A stretch of DNA of 64,000 bases from Eudorina sp. 2006-703-Eu-15 (taxonomy: Eukaryota; Chlorophyta; Chlorophyceae; Chlamydomonadales; Volvocaceae), in assembly GCA_003117195.1 (NCBI GenBank), contig BDSI01000141.1, positions 124,001 to 188,000 of the forward strand. The letters run 5' to 3'. Position 1 is the stretch's first letter. Every line of letters starts with the position of its first letter. This document shows, in pieces, positions 36,601 to 47,000 of the stretch. The notes below the pieces were generated by a model. It was not told where the DNA came from. It saw only the letters and a list, made by a program, of their open reading frames with translations, and searched no databases. The translations under genes were made by a program, and so were the position numbers.

Positions 36601-36796
36601 CTCACCACCACCACCACCACTACCAGAGGCGTCGCCGGCGGTCGCGACGCCATCCCCTCAACACCAGCACGTCACTGATGCTGCGGAAGAGGGTGGTGGC
36701 GGCGGTGGGGCTGCCGCTGCGGAGGCAGCGGCGGCGGAGACGGGCGTCTCGCGGGAAAGCGAGGTGGAGGTGGGAGCGGAGGTGGTGGAGTCGTAG
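33680..36796 (+). CDS. Alpha/beta hydrolase, S33/serine-aminopeptidase type, secreted or membrane-anchored
   Basis: Serine hydrolase; substrate unknown. Five exons in phase give 533 aa: 33680-34147, 34607-34642, 35178-35270, 35504-35926, 36215-36796. The N-terminus MRGVALLALLCAAALLLALT is a signal peptide or anchor. 'YPVVVMGHGLGAQKELGL' is the oxyanion-loop strand (HG), followed by 'FVFDYRTFGGSDG'. The nucleophile elbow is 'VALWGTSYAGGHALVV' (GxSxG, Ser of GTSYAG), with 'HLDGLAAS' after it. The acid is probably Asp of 'FISALKDQLCP' and the base His of 'NCTHFEAYLGDH'. A Ser/Gly/Asn-rich run of about 30 residues is inserted between acid and base. The last 65 residues are Pro/Ala/Gly-rich low complexity. 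The start ATG precedes the hydrophobic stretch directly. Confidence 0.88.
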
Positions 36797-36943
36797 GCGA
36801 GAGTCGGGGAGGCGGGGGCTGGCGCGGGCGGGGGCGCGGCAGCGGACGAGTTGGCAGGAAGGACCGCGGCCACAACGTGACAACCCAACCCCCTTACCCC
36901 GGTATCGCTGTGTTGAGTCCCCTGGTCCTGATGTGCGTGAGGG

Positions 36944-36948
36944 TGTAA
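36944..36948 (+). terminator. TGTAA polyadenylation signal candidate
   Basis: TGTAA is the usual poly(A) signal of volvocine algae. This copy lies 148 bp after the hydrolase stop. The distance is plausible, but no other evidence is available. Confidence 0.4.
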
Positions 36949-39900
36949 AACGAATCTGAGCCGCGAGAAACGAAATCCAGCGGAACAGGCGGTGTGGGTG
37001 TGGGGCTCCGGCGGGGCGACCTCCAGCGCAGCCGGGCCGGGACCTCTCCCAGCATTGCCCCATGCATGGACAAGTGGACAGACCGTACGGCCGCTGGGGC
37101 CCCGGTGGCTGCACCGAGTGCCAACCTACCCGCCAGGGTCCACCTTGTAACGGTCACAAGCCTACCGTACGTCCGTACCCACCAGCCCGGGGCTGTGGGT
37201 CGCGTCCGGGGGTTAGACGCCAGTGTCGCCACCGAACCACTGCGACGGTCTTCAACGAATCAACGGGGCACTTGGGTGTCACGTGGTCTGTTTTTCCTTA
37301 CCAGTGATGTTAAAAAGTGGACATCCCGGATCCCGGTGACAGCCGTATCCTCCTCACCAAACACTGCAACCTTGTTCTAATGTAATGTAACCGTTACGTT
37401 GTTCTGTTGTTGTCCGGAAAGTTCCGCGCTGTTCTCCACATCAACGGTGTTTGCGATGAGTGGGTGGGTGGGGTCGATCCGCCGGTGGTGTTGCGTGAGG
37501 TGCTGCGGGCCCGGGGGAAGGCTGCGCGCGGCGGCGCCGTGAAGGCGAAACAGGCATGTCACATGGCGCATGTGGGTGTCGTATTGTGATGATAGGGCGA
37601 CTATAGCTAAAAGTAGGGACCCAGGAGGTTCCGCACGGCCACTGCCATCCAACCGCCGTTCGTCCGCCGCGGCCGCTGGTCCCACACCCCCGCCCCGCCA
37701 GCCCCGGTGTCTCTCCCCGCCAGCCCCCGTCTCTGGGCTTGGGCTCCCCTCACCCTTCGGCCCCCGGTCGGATGTCACCCTCGAAGTACAGGGATGCAGG
37801 GGCAACTCGCAAGGTTCAGCTCCCCATCAGCAGTTGTGGGTTGTCCGTTGGCGGTTGCCCTGGGCAACGGTGGCGAGAGCCCGCAACCCCCGGTCCGGCT
37901 CTGCGCGGGCAACTACGCGGGGCGTTGCCTCGCCGGTCCGCTTGGTCCGCTTGGGGGACATCCTTATCCGGTGGGGGGGGTCGGTGCCGCAATGTGGGAG
38001 GACCTTGGAGGACACCCGGGGGTGCGGGGGTGCTTGCGTGCGCATACCGTACGTGTCAGCACTGAGGGCCGGGTGGGTGGGTGGGTGGGTGGGTAGGCGG
38101 GTGATCCAGACCTCTGACCCCTCTGATCAGACAAACCGGGCGGCTTGATGCGGCCAGTGCGACATGGCGAGATGCTCCACGTCAACTGTCTGGTAGCTGC
38201 CAACGGGTGCCGCCTCACCATCCCAGCGCTCTTCGCTCCGCACATCACAAACCCCCTCTCGTGCCAGACGACGCGCCGCTTGTCAACTCCCCACCCTCAT
38301 ATCGCACACCGGCAGAGGGGCGTCTGTCCGCCGCGCGTGGTTGTGGTTGTGGGGAACCTGTGGGGAGCCAGGACTGCTTCGGCGAGAGCCGGCCGCCAGC
38401 TCTCGATTGAGCGTCGCCGCATGCGGATCTGCAATGGCAGTAGCCCGCCTGCCGGCGGCAGCCGGCGACGAGAACAGTTCGTACAGCAAAATACGGCTGT
38501 ACGGCATACGCCGTACAGCTCGGTTCGAACCCATGACGACGACCCCGTTCGCACCACCGCTGTGGTCATCGACATGGGGCGAGACATCCAAGTATTCAAA
38601 CATCAGAGGGCGATGCCATCTTCGCCTCATCGCGAATGTGGTCGACCCGCCCTCGAGTCAGTACGTAACACATGGCGAGGGCGGCGACGGCGAACTGGCG
38701 ACCGACATGGCCGCCAGCCATGCGTGTGGTGCGTCAAGCAACGGGTGATGGAATGCTCCCCTCGCCGCACAACCGTGCCCCAGATCCCCGTGCCCCGTGG
38801 TCCGAGTGCATCCATCTGCTCGCGCAGCCCCCCCTCCCCTCCCCTCCTTGCCCCTCATGTCTCCTCCTCCTCGCTTCCCCGTCTTGTTGCCTGGTAAGGC
38901 CATTCGGAACCTCGGGCGGAACAACCATGCCTGGTATGCCGTAACGTATGTCGTACACATATGCCGTACACGTACTCACAGCCGATGGGCGCAGTCCTCC
39001 CGTCACGTGCCTCGAGCTTAATTCGGTGTGCCATAGGGCCTATGTATGAAACACAACACCTCAGCCTCCGCTCCTATCCTGTGATATCACGATTTTTGAA
39101 ACTGGCCAGCCCGTACCGCAGCAGACCACCGCCGTACACAGCACCCGCGACGACACTGACCCACGGGTCGCGGGCATGCAGCGGCCACACGCGACTTCGG
39201 CACGCACCGTGCCTGGATCCGACCCCGCCGCGCGCCCACAGCTCTCCTCCCCTCCCGCTGCTGTTCCCTGCAGCTGCCGGCCCGCCCAACCCCCACTGGG
39301 TGGTGCTCGGGGTCGGGAGCCCGCGGAAGGCCCTCAAGGCAATAGTAGTAAAAGCAGTCGGTGCACCGCACCCCGGCATCGCGTCCGTTCATGCGCGCGG
39401 GCGGCTTGCGATGCCCGCCAGGCAGGTACTTCGATGGATGGGTTCGTTCCGTTCCGTTTCACTACGTTACCGACGGTCTGCAGTAATCGCGGATGCGACC
39501 AGGCATAATAAAAAGATGCGCGGCTTGGCGACAACAGCGCTAGCGGCCCCCCCCTCCCCCCCTCCCCCCACACACAAATGGCCCCAATCGCATCCCATAT
39601 GATCGGCCTCCACATGACATGGCATGGCCCACATACACTCCCCCCCGCATACACAGCAGCGCCCAACCCCACCCGCACACACAGCAGCGCCCAATGCACG
39701 CGACCCGTGAAGTCCTCGGCCCCGCCAGTGTTACTGCAGCCCCCCGCAACCCAGCCGAGGACGACACAGCGCCGCAACCGCTGCCATCTGGGTTCCATTC
39801 CGGGGACATCCTGGCACATCGACGGTCCCATGGGCCCCCTTGTGCATGACTGCACACAAACACACGCTGCGCGCTGCGCGCGGCTCAGTTTTTTTCACAC

Positions 39901-40411
39901 ACGCTGCACGGTCTAGCTCGACTGATTCCTCGCTTCTCGCGGCTCAAGCTATTACACAAACACAAACACACACACATACACGCGGTTTTGGGTGGGCTTC
40001 TCATTAAACACACACACGCGGTATATACGCCCAACGAAGATCACGGAATATCACGTGCAAGACGCACAACACAAATGTAATAATGCCATTTTTTCATGAA
40101 GTATCACAATCTGGGACACAAAAACACACACGCACGTGTAAAACACTGCCTGCGGCCGACCGGGCTCCAGCCAGCCCTGGCATGACCTCACGCTGCCCGA
40201 CGACCCATGCGCTCGTCCAGGGCGGCCGGGGTTGCCGCGGTCGCATCAGGGGGTGTCGGGGGGGGTGTCGGGGGGGGGGGTCGATGAGCGCGGGGCTGAC
40301 TGACCGCGCTGCCCGCGTCTGCGCCTGGCCCCCCGCGCGCGGACCTTGACAGTCCCGGCCTCGCTGGGCGGCATGGCACGCCGCACGGGCCAGCGAGCGA
40401 GACACCGTACA

Positions 40412-40729
40412 GCGTCGCCCTGGCCCCTCCCCCGTCGCCCTGACCCCTCCCCCGTCGCCCTGGCCCCTCCCCCGTCGCCCTGGCCCCTCCCCCGTCGCCC
40501 TGGCCCCTCCCCCGTCGCCCTGGCCCCTCCCCCGTCGCCCTGGCCCCTTACCCGTCGCCCTGGCCCCTCCCCCGTCGTCCTGGCCCCTCCCCCGTCGCCC
40601 TGGCCCCTTACCCGTCGCCCTGGCCCCTCCCCCGTCGCCCTGGCCCCTCCCCCGTCGCCCTGGCCCCTCCCCCGTCGCCCTGGCCCCTCCCCCGTTGCCC
40701 TGGCCCCTCCCACGTCGCCCTGGCCCCCC
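40412..40729. repeat. 20-bp minisatellite, about 16 copies
   Basis: The unit CCCTGGCCCCTCCCCCGTCG is repeated head to tail. Variants include TTACCCGTCG (twice), GTCGTCC, GTTGCCC and CCACGTCG. The array keeps frames open on both strands, giving spurious Pro/Ser/Arg and Gly/Arg proteins. Confidence 0.95.
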
Positions 40730-41850
40730 GCATGGATTGCGGGCGGACGTGGTGGGGTTGAATACAGCGGGTAATGACAAGGAGTGCCTGTGGCGGGGAT
40801 GTGGTGGTGGATGCAGTAAGCGGACTGCCGCCGCACCGCCGGGCGGCCCATTGGGTGACCTCTGCGGGGCGGCGCCGCGGCGGGGAGCGCTGCGGGGTCG
40901 CGAACTTTGAATCGAGGGCCGCACGGCGCAGACAACCCTTGCGTCATATACGTGACACCGCAAAACGTCACCTCACCGGGTAGTAGCAGGGTAGTTGGCC
41001 GGAGTGGTGACGTCGGCCTGGCGGGCCGGCGGGCCCCCTAGAGGCTGCACATCCACACCGCCAGCCCCGCGAGCCGTGCGAGATGCTAGGCAGGCCCCCT
41101 GAATACACTCCGGGGGGCCGCAGCCAGTTCGTACAGTTCACACCGCGAAACACACACCAAACCCACCTCTCAGCCCTGGGTATCGGCCGTAGTGGCCATG
41201 CAACTTGCGCGGTGCCGCTGACAGAGCCGGAAACACCCCCTTCAAAATCCGTCAGGCCACAACACCTTCGGCTTACGTCGCCTCCCCGACGCGGCACCCC
41301 GGCGCCAGTGCCACGTATCCTCGCCGCCCTGTCGACGACAATGTGTAGCCCCATCGGCCCCCGGCGGCGGCCCGCCCGTCACACGCAATGCTGGTCAACC
41401 AATGCCCCCCACCTGTTGCCCGACTGAAAGTACATGGCCAGGTGCCAACCCGTCCATCCTATCTTCTAGCACTTGGTTTCACCCTGACGCAAGATCGTCC
41501 CACCGCCACGGACCGATCGCAGCACCGCCGCCCCCATCAAACCCACCCGCAAGGCCATCACAGCCATCACAGCCATCGCCGTGGGTGCCACCGCCTCCGC
41601 CCTTCCCGACCCCTTTTCCCCATCCTCCCGACCTCGTCCGACTTGTCCGCCCATCCGCCTCTCCCACCCCGCCGACCCCAACCCCGCCTTGTCCGCCCTC
41701 ACCGAGGATTCCCGACAGGGCACCCGAGCCGGCCCTGCGCCCGCCCTGCTCACAGAGGCCCACGGGCCGCGCGACGCTGCCGGACTGCAGCAGCTACCGC
41801 CCTGCCATCACACAGCGCAGCGGACGGCCCAACCACCACCACCACCAGCA

Positions 41851-41945
41851 CCACCACCACTGCTATAGTAACACACATTATTATCTTTCTCGATCAGCCG
41901 GCCGGTTACCTCGTATCTCTCGGTGACATGCAGGTTGGTTCCCGC
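41851..41945. repeat. Dispersed direct repeat, copy 1
   Basis: Begins CCACCACTGCTATAG and ends TGACATGCAGGTTGGTTCCC. It is about 90% identical to a copy 960 bp to the right and in the same orientation. No tRNA-like or terminal inverted structure is evident. Confidence 0.75.
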
Positions 41946-42806
41946 AACAGCCACCGCCGCCTGACCTACCCACGCCACGCCCGTCTGACAGACGACAGCA
42001 GTGAGGTATCTTCCCATGACGCCTGGCACGACACGGTGAGGGCCCCCTTACTTCCTGGAGCCGCATTTGCAAACCCGCCCCCGCCCCCGCGCCCACCCCC
42101 CCGCGCCGTCGGGCGCCGCCACGGTCCGTCCTATGGCGGACACGGCCACGGTGGTGGTGACTGTCAGCGCCCGTGGTGCCGTCCCCGCGTCCCCCTCCCG
42201 GGACCGACCGACCCGTGGGCCCCCCTCGCACGTCTCGCGCCAGCGACCCGGGTACCCATCCGCGCCGGGCCCCCCCTGCCTACAGTCCACCCACCTGTCC
42301 TCCAGCGGCGGGCAGGGCGGAGGCCCCGCCAGCGCGGTCTGGACGGAGGGCGTGCCCGCGTACCACGCCGCACGCAAGCACGCGCGTGACGTGTCGTGAC
42401 GTGTCGTATTGTCTCGTGACGTGTCGTATTGTGTCGGGTTGGGTTGGCTTTGGCTCCATAAACGCACGCGGGACAAACCGAGTTGCTCGCGTGACACCGG
42501 TAATAACCCCGCCTCGTCACCCCCTCGCCCTACCTGCGGGGTCGATGACGGCCTCCTGCGCCCTGTCCGACTGTCCGACCGGACCGGCTGCCCGATGCGG
42601 CGTCCCCCTCCCCGACGCCCCCTCAGTGACGCCGCCAGGGGGCCCCCCTAGCCCCCCGGTGACTCTCGCTCCTGTCGCGTCAGTAATATGGATCACGCAA
42701 CGCACGCGACCGAACACACTGCCGCGGCAGCTGCCTTGCCCTGCCTTGCGGTCGTGCGGGTCACCGGGCCCCCCTCCTCCAATGACCACCACATCAGCCC
42801 AAGGAA

Positions 42807-42906
42807 GCCACCACTGCTATAGCAACACAATTTACGGTATTATTCTTTCTCGGTCAGCCGGCAGGTTATCTCGTATCTCTCGGTGACATGCAGGTTGGTT
42901 CCCGCA
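42807..42906. repeat. Dispersed direct repeat, copy 2
   Basis: Second copy of the element at 41851. It has a few extra bases (TTTACGG) after the CTATAG..AACAC block and scattered substitutions (for example GATCAGCCGG to GGTCAGCCGG). It may be a short interspersed element or the edge of a larger decayed duplication. Confidence 0.75.
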
Positions 42907-43305
42907 CCAGCCGCACCAGCCGACGGAGCCGTGCGGCTGCCCTGGACGACCCACCGGCCAGCGGCCTCATACGCAGCACACAAGCAGTCGCGCCGCACCC
43001 CCGCCCCGTCCAGCCCCGCCCCCGTCCCCGGGCGCTGTCGACCTTCCCCCGCACGGGTCACCCCCCTCCTCGCCCCCGTCTCGTTCGGGGCGCGCTGCGA
43101 ACCCAAGAATGCCCCTAACTGCGCAGCACCACCAACACCACCAGCATCACCAGACACAATCGACATACACAATACTACCATTTCCTAGCGGCTGACAATG
43201 AACCCATGCGCACGAATAAATCTTCGTCCATGTGGCACACAACCCCGTCCAGACAGCGCGCTCTGAGGTGACGGTGACGCAGCGCTCTGGGGAAAATTGG
43301 TGGAC

Positions 43306-43306
<1 letters not shown>

Positions 43307-43356
<50 letters not shown>
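43307..43356. repeat. (GCT)n trinucleotide repeat, 16-17 units
   Basis: Pure GCT/CTG repeat of about 50 bp in non-coding DNA downstream of the cyclase. It produces Ala, Leu, Cys or Gln runs in spurious frames. Confidence 0.9.
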
Positions 43357-44006
43357 GTCGGCGACAACGGTGACTCGCTGCGCGCTTGCCTGCCAGCGCG
43401 CCTGTCCCGCTGCCTGTGTATGGCCCTCGTGTTTCGTGCGTCTTACCTCCCGCCACAGCACTGCGTGGATGTGGGCGGGCAGGCAGGCAACGACACCACA
43501 TCCCCGTCCAAGCCCTGCATCCCCGACATCGCGCACGCCGGCGGCCTCTCATCAGAGGGGACGACGGCGCCGTCCGCAGGAGCCGTCCGCGGGAGCCGTC
43601 CACGATGACGAACGCCGTCGCCGCCGCTGCTGGAGGGCGACGGCTGCTTGGCACCGCTGCGGGTCCAGCAGCAGCAGGAGGACGTGCTGCGTGCGTCGGT
43701 GTATGGCGGGGCAGCTGGCGGGTGGGGGGGGGGCGGGGCAGCTGGGACGAGCGCATAGTGAGCTGGTGTAAGGCGTGTAGGTACGGAGGTAGGCGTGCAG
43801 ATGGCGGCCGCGGTGAGATGGGGAGAGACCGGCGGCCAGTCGAGGATGGCGCTGCCGGACCAGGGCTGCATTGGGAGGGGCTGACGCCGTGGAGGGTAGG
43901 GCCGGGCGCGGTGGCGGCAGCGCGGAGGGCGGCTGTGCTGACGTCTCCCGTCCTCTTGTGGTGCTTGTCGTGTCTTGCCTTGTCGAGCCAAGCGCGGTAT
44001 GTCGGG

Positions 44007-47000
44007 TCAGAGGTACACCTTGAGCCGCCGCTCGGCATCCTCGTCCTCCTCGGCCGCGTGGCCCGCCCACACGTACTGCGGGCAGCAGCAGCGGGGTAGC
44101 AGCGGGGGCGGAGGAGGGGGTGCCACCATCCATGAGGCCGTGGCGTGGCGGCGGCCTCGGGAGGCGGCGTCGGAACGCCCCCAACGGTACATCTCCAACA
44201 TGGGGTCCCTTGCCGAACGGGGGAACGTCCACGCTGTCGCTAGGCGCACATCGTAATCGGTCCCGAGTGCCGAAGACCCGAAACCCACGGAGTCCGCTGC
44301 AATGGCCTCCCAGCCGCAGCCTGTAAGTGACCCCCGCATCCCCATCCTGCGCGCACCCCACCACTTACTCCTCCCCTCCCCTCCTCCCCCCCGCCCCCGC
44401 CCCCAATCGGAGTACCGGACGCCCTCGTCGCCCTGCCGCATGGGGGCGTGATGCGCCACCTGACCCTCGGCCACTCCCCTACCTCCCAATCGTTCATCGT
44501 TGCCCACCAACTCGCTAGATCCCTTCACCTTCCACGTCCCCCAAGTCCCCCACCGCCCCTGGCAACCGGCCCCCAGCTGCCGCTCACCGTCTCCAGCAGG
44601 CCCTTGCCCTTGACCTGCACGCCCCCGGTGGCCACCCACGCCTCGTTCTGAAGCAGCGCCCGGGTGTCCGCGGACACGTGGATGGCGCCGGGCGGGCAGG
44701 TGCTCTCCATGCGGCTGGCGGTGTTGCTGCGGAGCAGGGGCCGGGGAAGCGGCGGCTAACATCAACCAAGGGGTGGGGGGTCCGATACTACTACAAAATC
44801 GGTTATTTTGACGGCCCAATCAGCCCCCGTTGAGTTCACCCAACCCGGGTCACTTACACAGTGTCCCCGAAGAGACAGAACCGGGGCATCTTGTCGCCCA
44901 CGATGCCGCTCATGACGGGGCCCGAGTGCAGGCCTGGGCGGAAACAGCATAGGGGGCGAGGGAGGGGGCGTGGGAACTGGGAGGACAGGGAGCGTTTCCG
45001 GGTGCGTACCGTAAGCCACGGGGGAGGGGTCCGAGGCGTCCGACGGAGCCGACGATACCACGCACGGTGCAGCACATCACGGATGGGGCCATCATGAGCT
45101 GCATCCGGAGTGGCACGTCTGAGGTGAACCATCCCGGCGGGTGGAGAGCGATTCGGTGCATTGCTTCGCCGCAAAAGTTGAGATGCCGACGGCTTAGAGC
45201 TCAGAGAAGAGATAGCAGGCCCGTCCTCGCCCTCCTGGACCGGCCCAGGGGCCCATCCATAGGCTTCGGCGGCCGACCTGCCGCAGAGCACACCCGCACC
45301 GGCAGCGCCCACCAGAGGGGGCCCAAAGCCCTGGAGAATGTGAGGGGCCTCGCAGCTCCCTCCCAGCCCCCCACCCATCCCGGGTTCGTTTCGGGTTCCT
45401 TTCTTTTTCAACTGAACCCCCAGGCATCCCTAGCCCCGGTCCCGCTCCTCCGCCACTCACCCACTCTCAGCTGCACGGGCTCGCCGCTGGTGGGCAACAC
45501 CACCTCCGCCGCCTCGCGCATGATGGCCTGCGGTTCGGTCAAGGGAGGGGGGTGAAGCCGCTCGGAGGTACGGTAGGCGATTGACTGCGCCCTCAGCGAG
45601 GAGATGGAGGAGCGTTGAAAAGAGGTCCGGAACCTTGACGGTATGACGTCATCGGCGTCGGAACGGCGCGGGGGTTCAGACGTTCCCCTAGCCCCCCGCC
45701 CCCCTGGAGAGAGCAATCTTGACTGGTGTGCTGTTTCGAAGGCAGGACCGGCGCCGTGCCGGTCAAGGGTCTCGTGGCCCTCGACGCACCGATGCAGCGC
45801 CGTCTTCCCACGTCCTAGCAACCGCCCCGCTGGGCCAGCCCCATACCGCCACTACACACCACAGACCAAACGCAGCCTGGCCTCGGCCCCTGCCACCCAA
45901 CTCCTGCCGAACTCCACCGCATGGCATGATGGCCATGTCCCCTCTCCCCCCCCCCTCCCCCACGCATACACCAGACATGTTTCAACCGACAACGCGACAG
46001 GGGCACGGAAATGCGGCATTCGCCCGACCCCTGCAGCGCGCGGTACTTTTCATGCCACCCCAGCCGCCACCCACCTTGGCGAAGCTCATGACCCGCACCG
46101 CGTGGAGCGCATCCTCACTGCCGTCCCCGATGACGCTCTTGTTGCCCTCCGTGTCGGTGCGCACCAGCCCGCCCGCCACCATGTAGCAGTCTGAGGGCGA
46201 CCCGTGGGTCGGCGGCGGTGGGGGTCGCGGTGGTCGCAGTGACGACGGGCGGCGGGGGACAAAGCAGCTACGTGGGTTGAGCAGCTACGTGGGTTGAGCT
46301 GCTACGTGGGTTGAGCTGCTACGTGGGTTGAGCAGCTACGTGGGTTGAGCAGCTACGTGGGTTGAGCAGCTACGTGGGTTGAGCAGCTACGTGGGTTGAG
46401 CAGCTACGTGGGTTGAGCAGCTACGTGGGTTGAGCAGCTACGTGGGTTGAGCAGCTACGTGGGTTGAGCAGCTACGTGGGTTGAGCAGCTACGTGGGTTG
46501 AGCAGCTACGTGGGTTGAGCAGCTACGTGGGTTGAGCAGCTACGTGGGTTGAGCAGCTACGTGGGTTGAGCAGCTACGTGGGTTGAGCAGCTACGTGGGT
46601 TGAGCAGCTACGTGGGTTGAGCAGCTACGTGGGTTGAGCAGCTACGTGGGTTGAGCAGCTACGTGGGTTGAGCAGCTACGTGGGTTGAGCAGCTACGTGG
46701 GTTGAGCAGCTACGTGGGTTGAGCAGCTACGTGGGTTGAGCAGCTACGTGGGTTGAGCAGCTACGTGGGTTGAGCAGCTACGTGGGTTGAGCAGCTACGT
46801 GGGTTGAGCAGCTACGTGGGTTGAGCAGCTACGTGGGTTGAGCAGCTACGTGGGTTGAGCAGCTACGTGGGTTGAGCAGCTACGTGGGTTGAGCAGCTAC
46901 GTGGGTTGAGCAGCTACGTGGGTTGAGCAGCTACGTGGGTTGAGCAGCTACGTGGGTTGAGCAGCTACGTGGGTTGAGCAGCTACGTGGGTTGAGCAGCT

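Larger units (their letters stand above)
36797..44006. other. 7.2-kb gene-poor, repeat-bearing stretch
   Basis: No exon chain or domain was found on either strand between the hydrolase stop (+) and the cyclase stop (-). Open frames of 90-330 codons are rich in Arg, Pro, Ser and Thr and are best explained by GC-rich non-coding DNA. It holds a 20-bp minisatellite, a dispersed 95-100 bp direct repeat, a CTG tract, CA/ACACAC tracts (39.9-40.0 kb) and C-runs (39.55 kb). The right end probably includes the cyclase 3' UTR. Confidence 0.55.

Noticed and set aside
38145..38897. 250-codon plus-strand open frame
   Set aside because: No domain or exon partner was recognised. Its composition (Arg/Pro/Ser/His) is that of random GC-rich DNA, and overlapping frames of similar quality exist on the other strand.
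40094..40971. Gly/Arg or Pro/Ser repeat proteins on both strands
   Set aside because: Both are translations of the 20-bp minisatellite. Open frames on both strands at once are a property of the repeat, not of a gene.
41851..42906. The duplicated element as a conserved coding exon (minus strand 'GTNLHVTERYEVTGR')
   Set aside because: The three differences between the copies in this part are all amino-acid changing, one copy soon meets a stop, and no exon chain leads to or from it.
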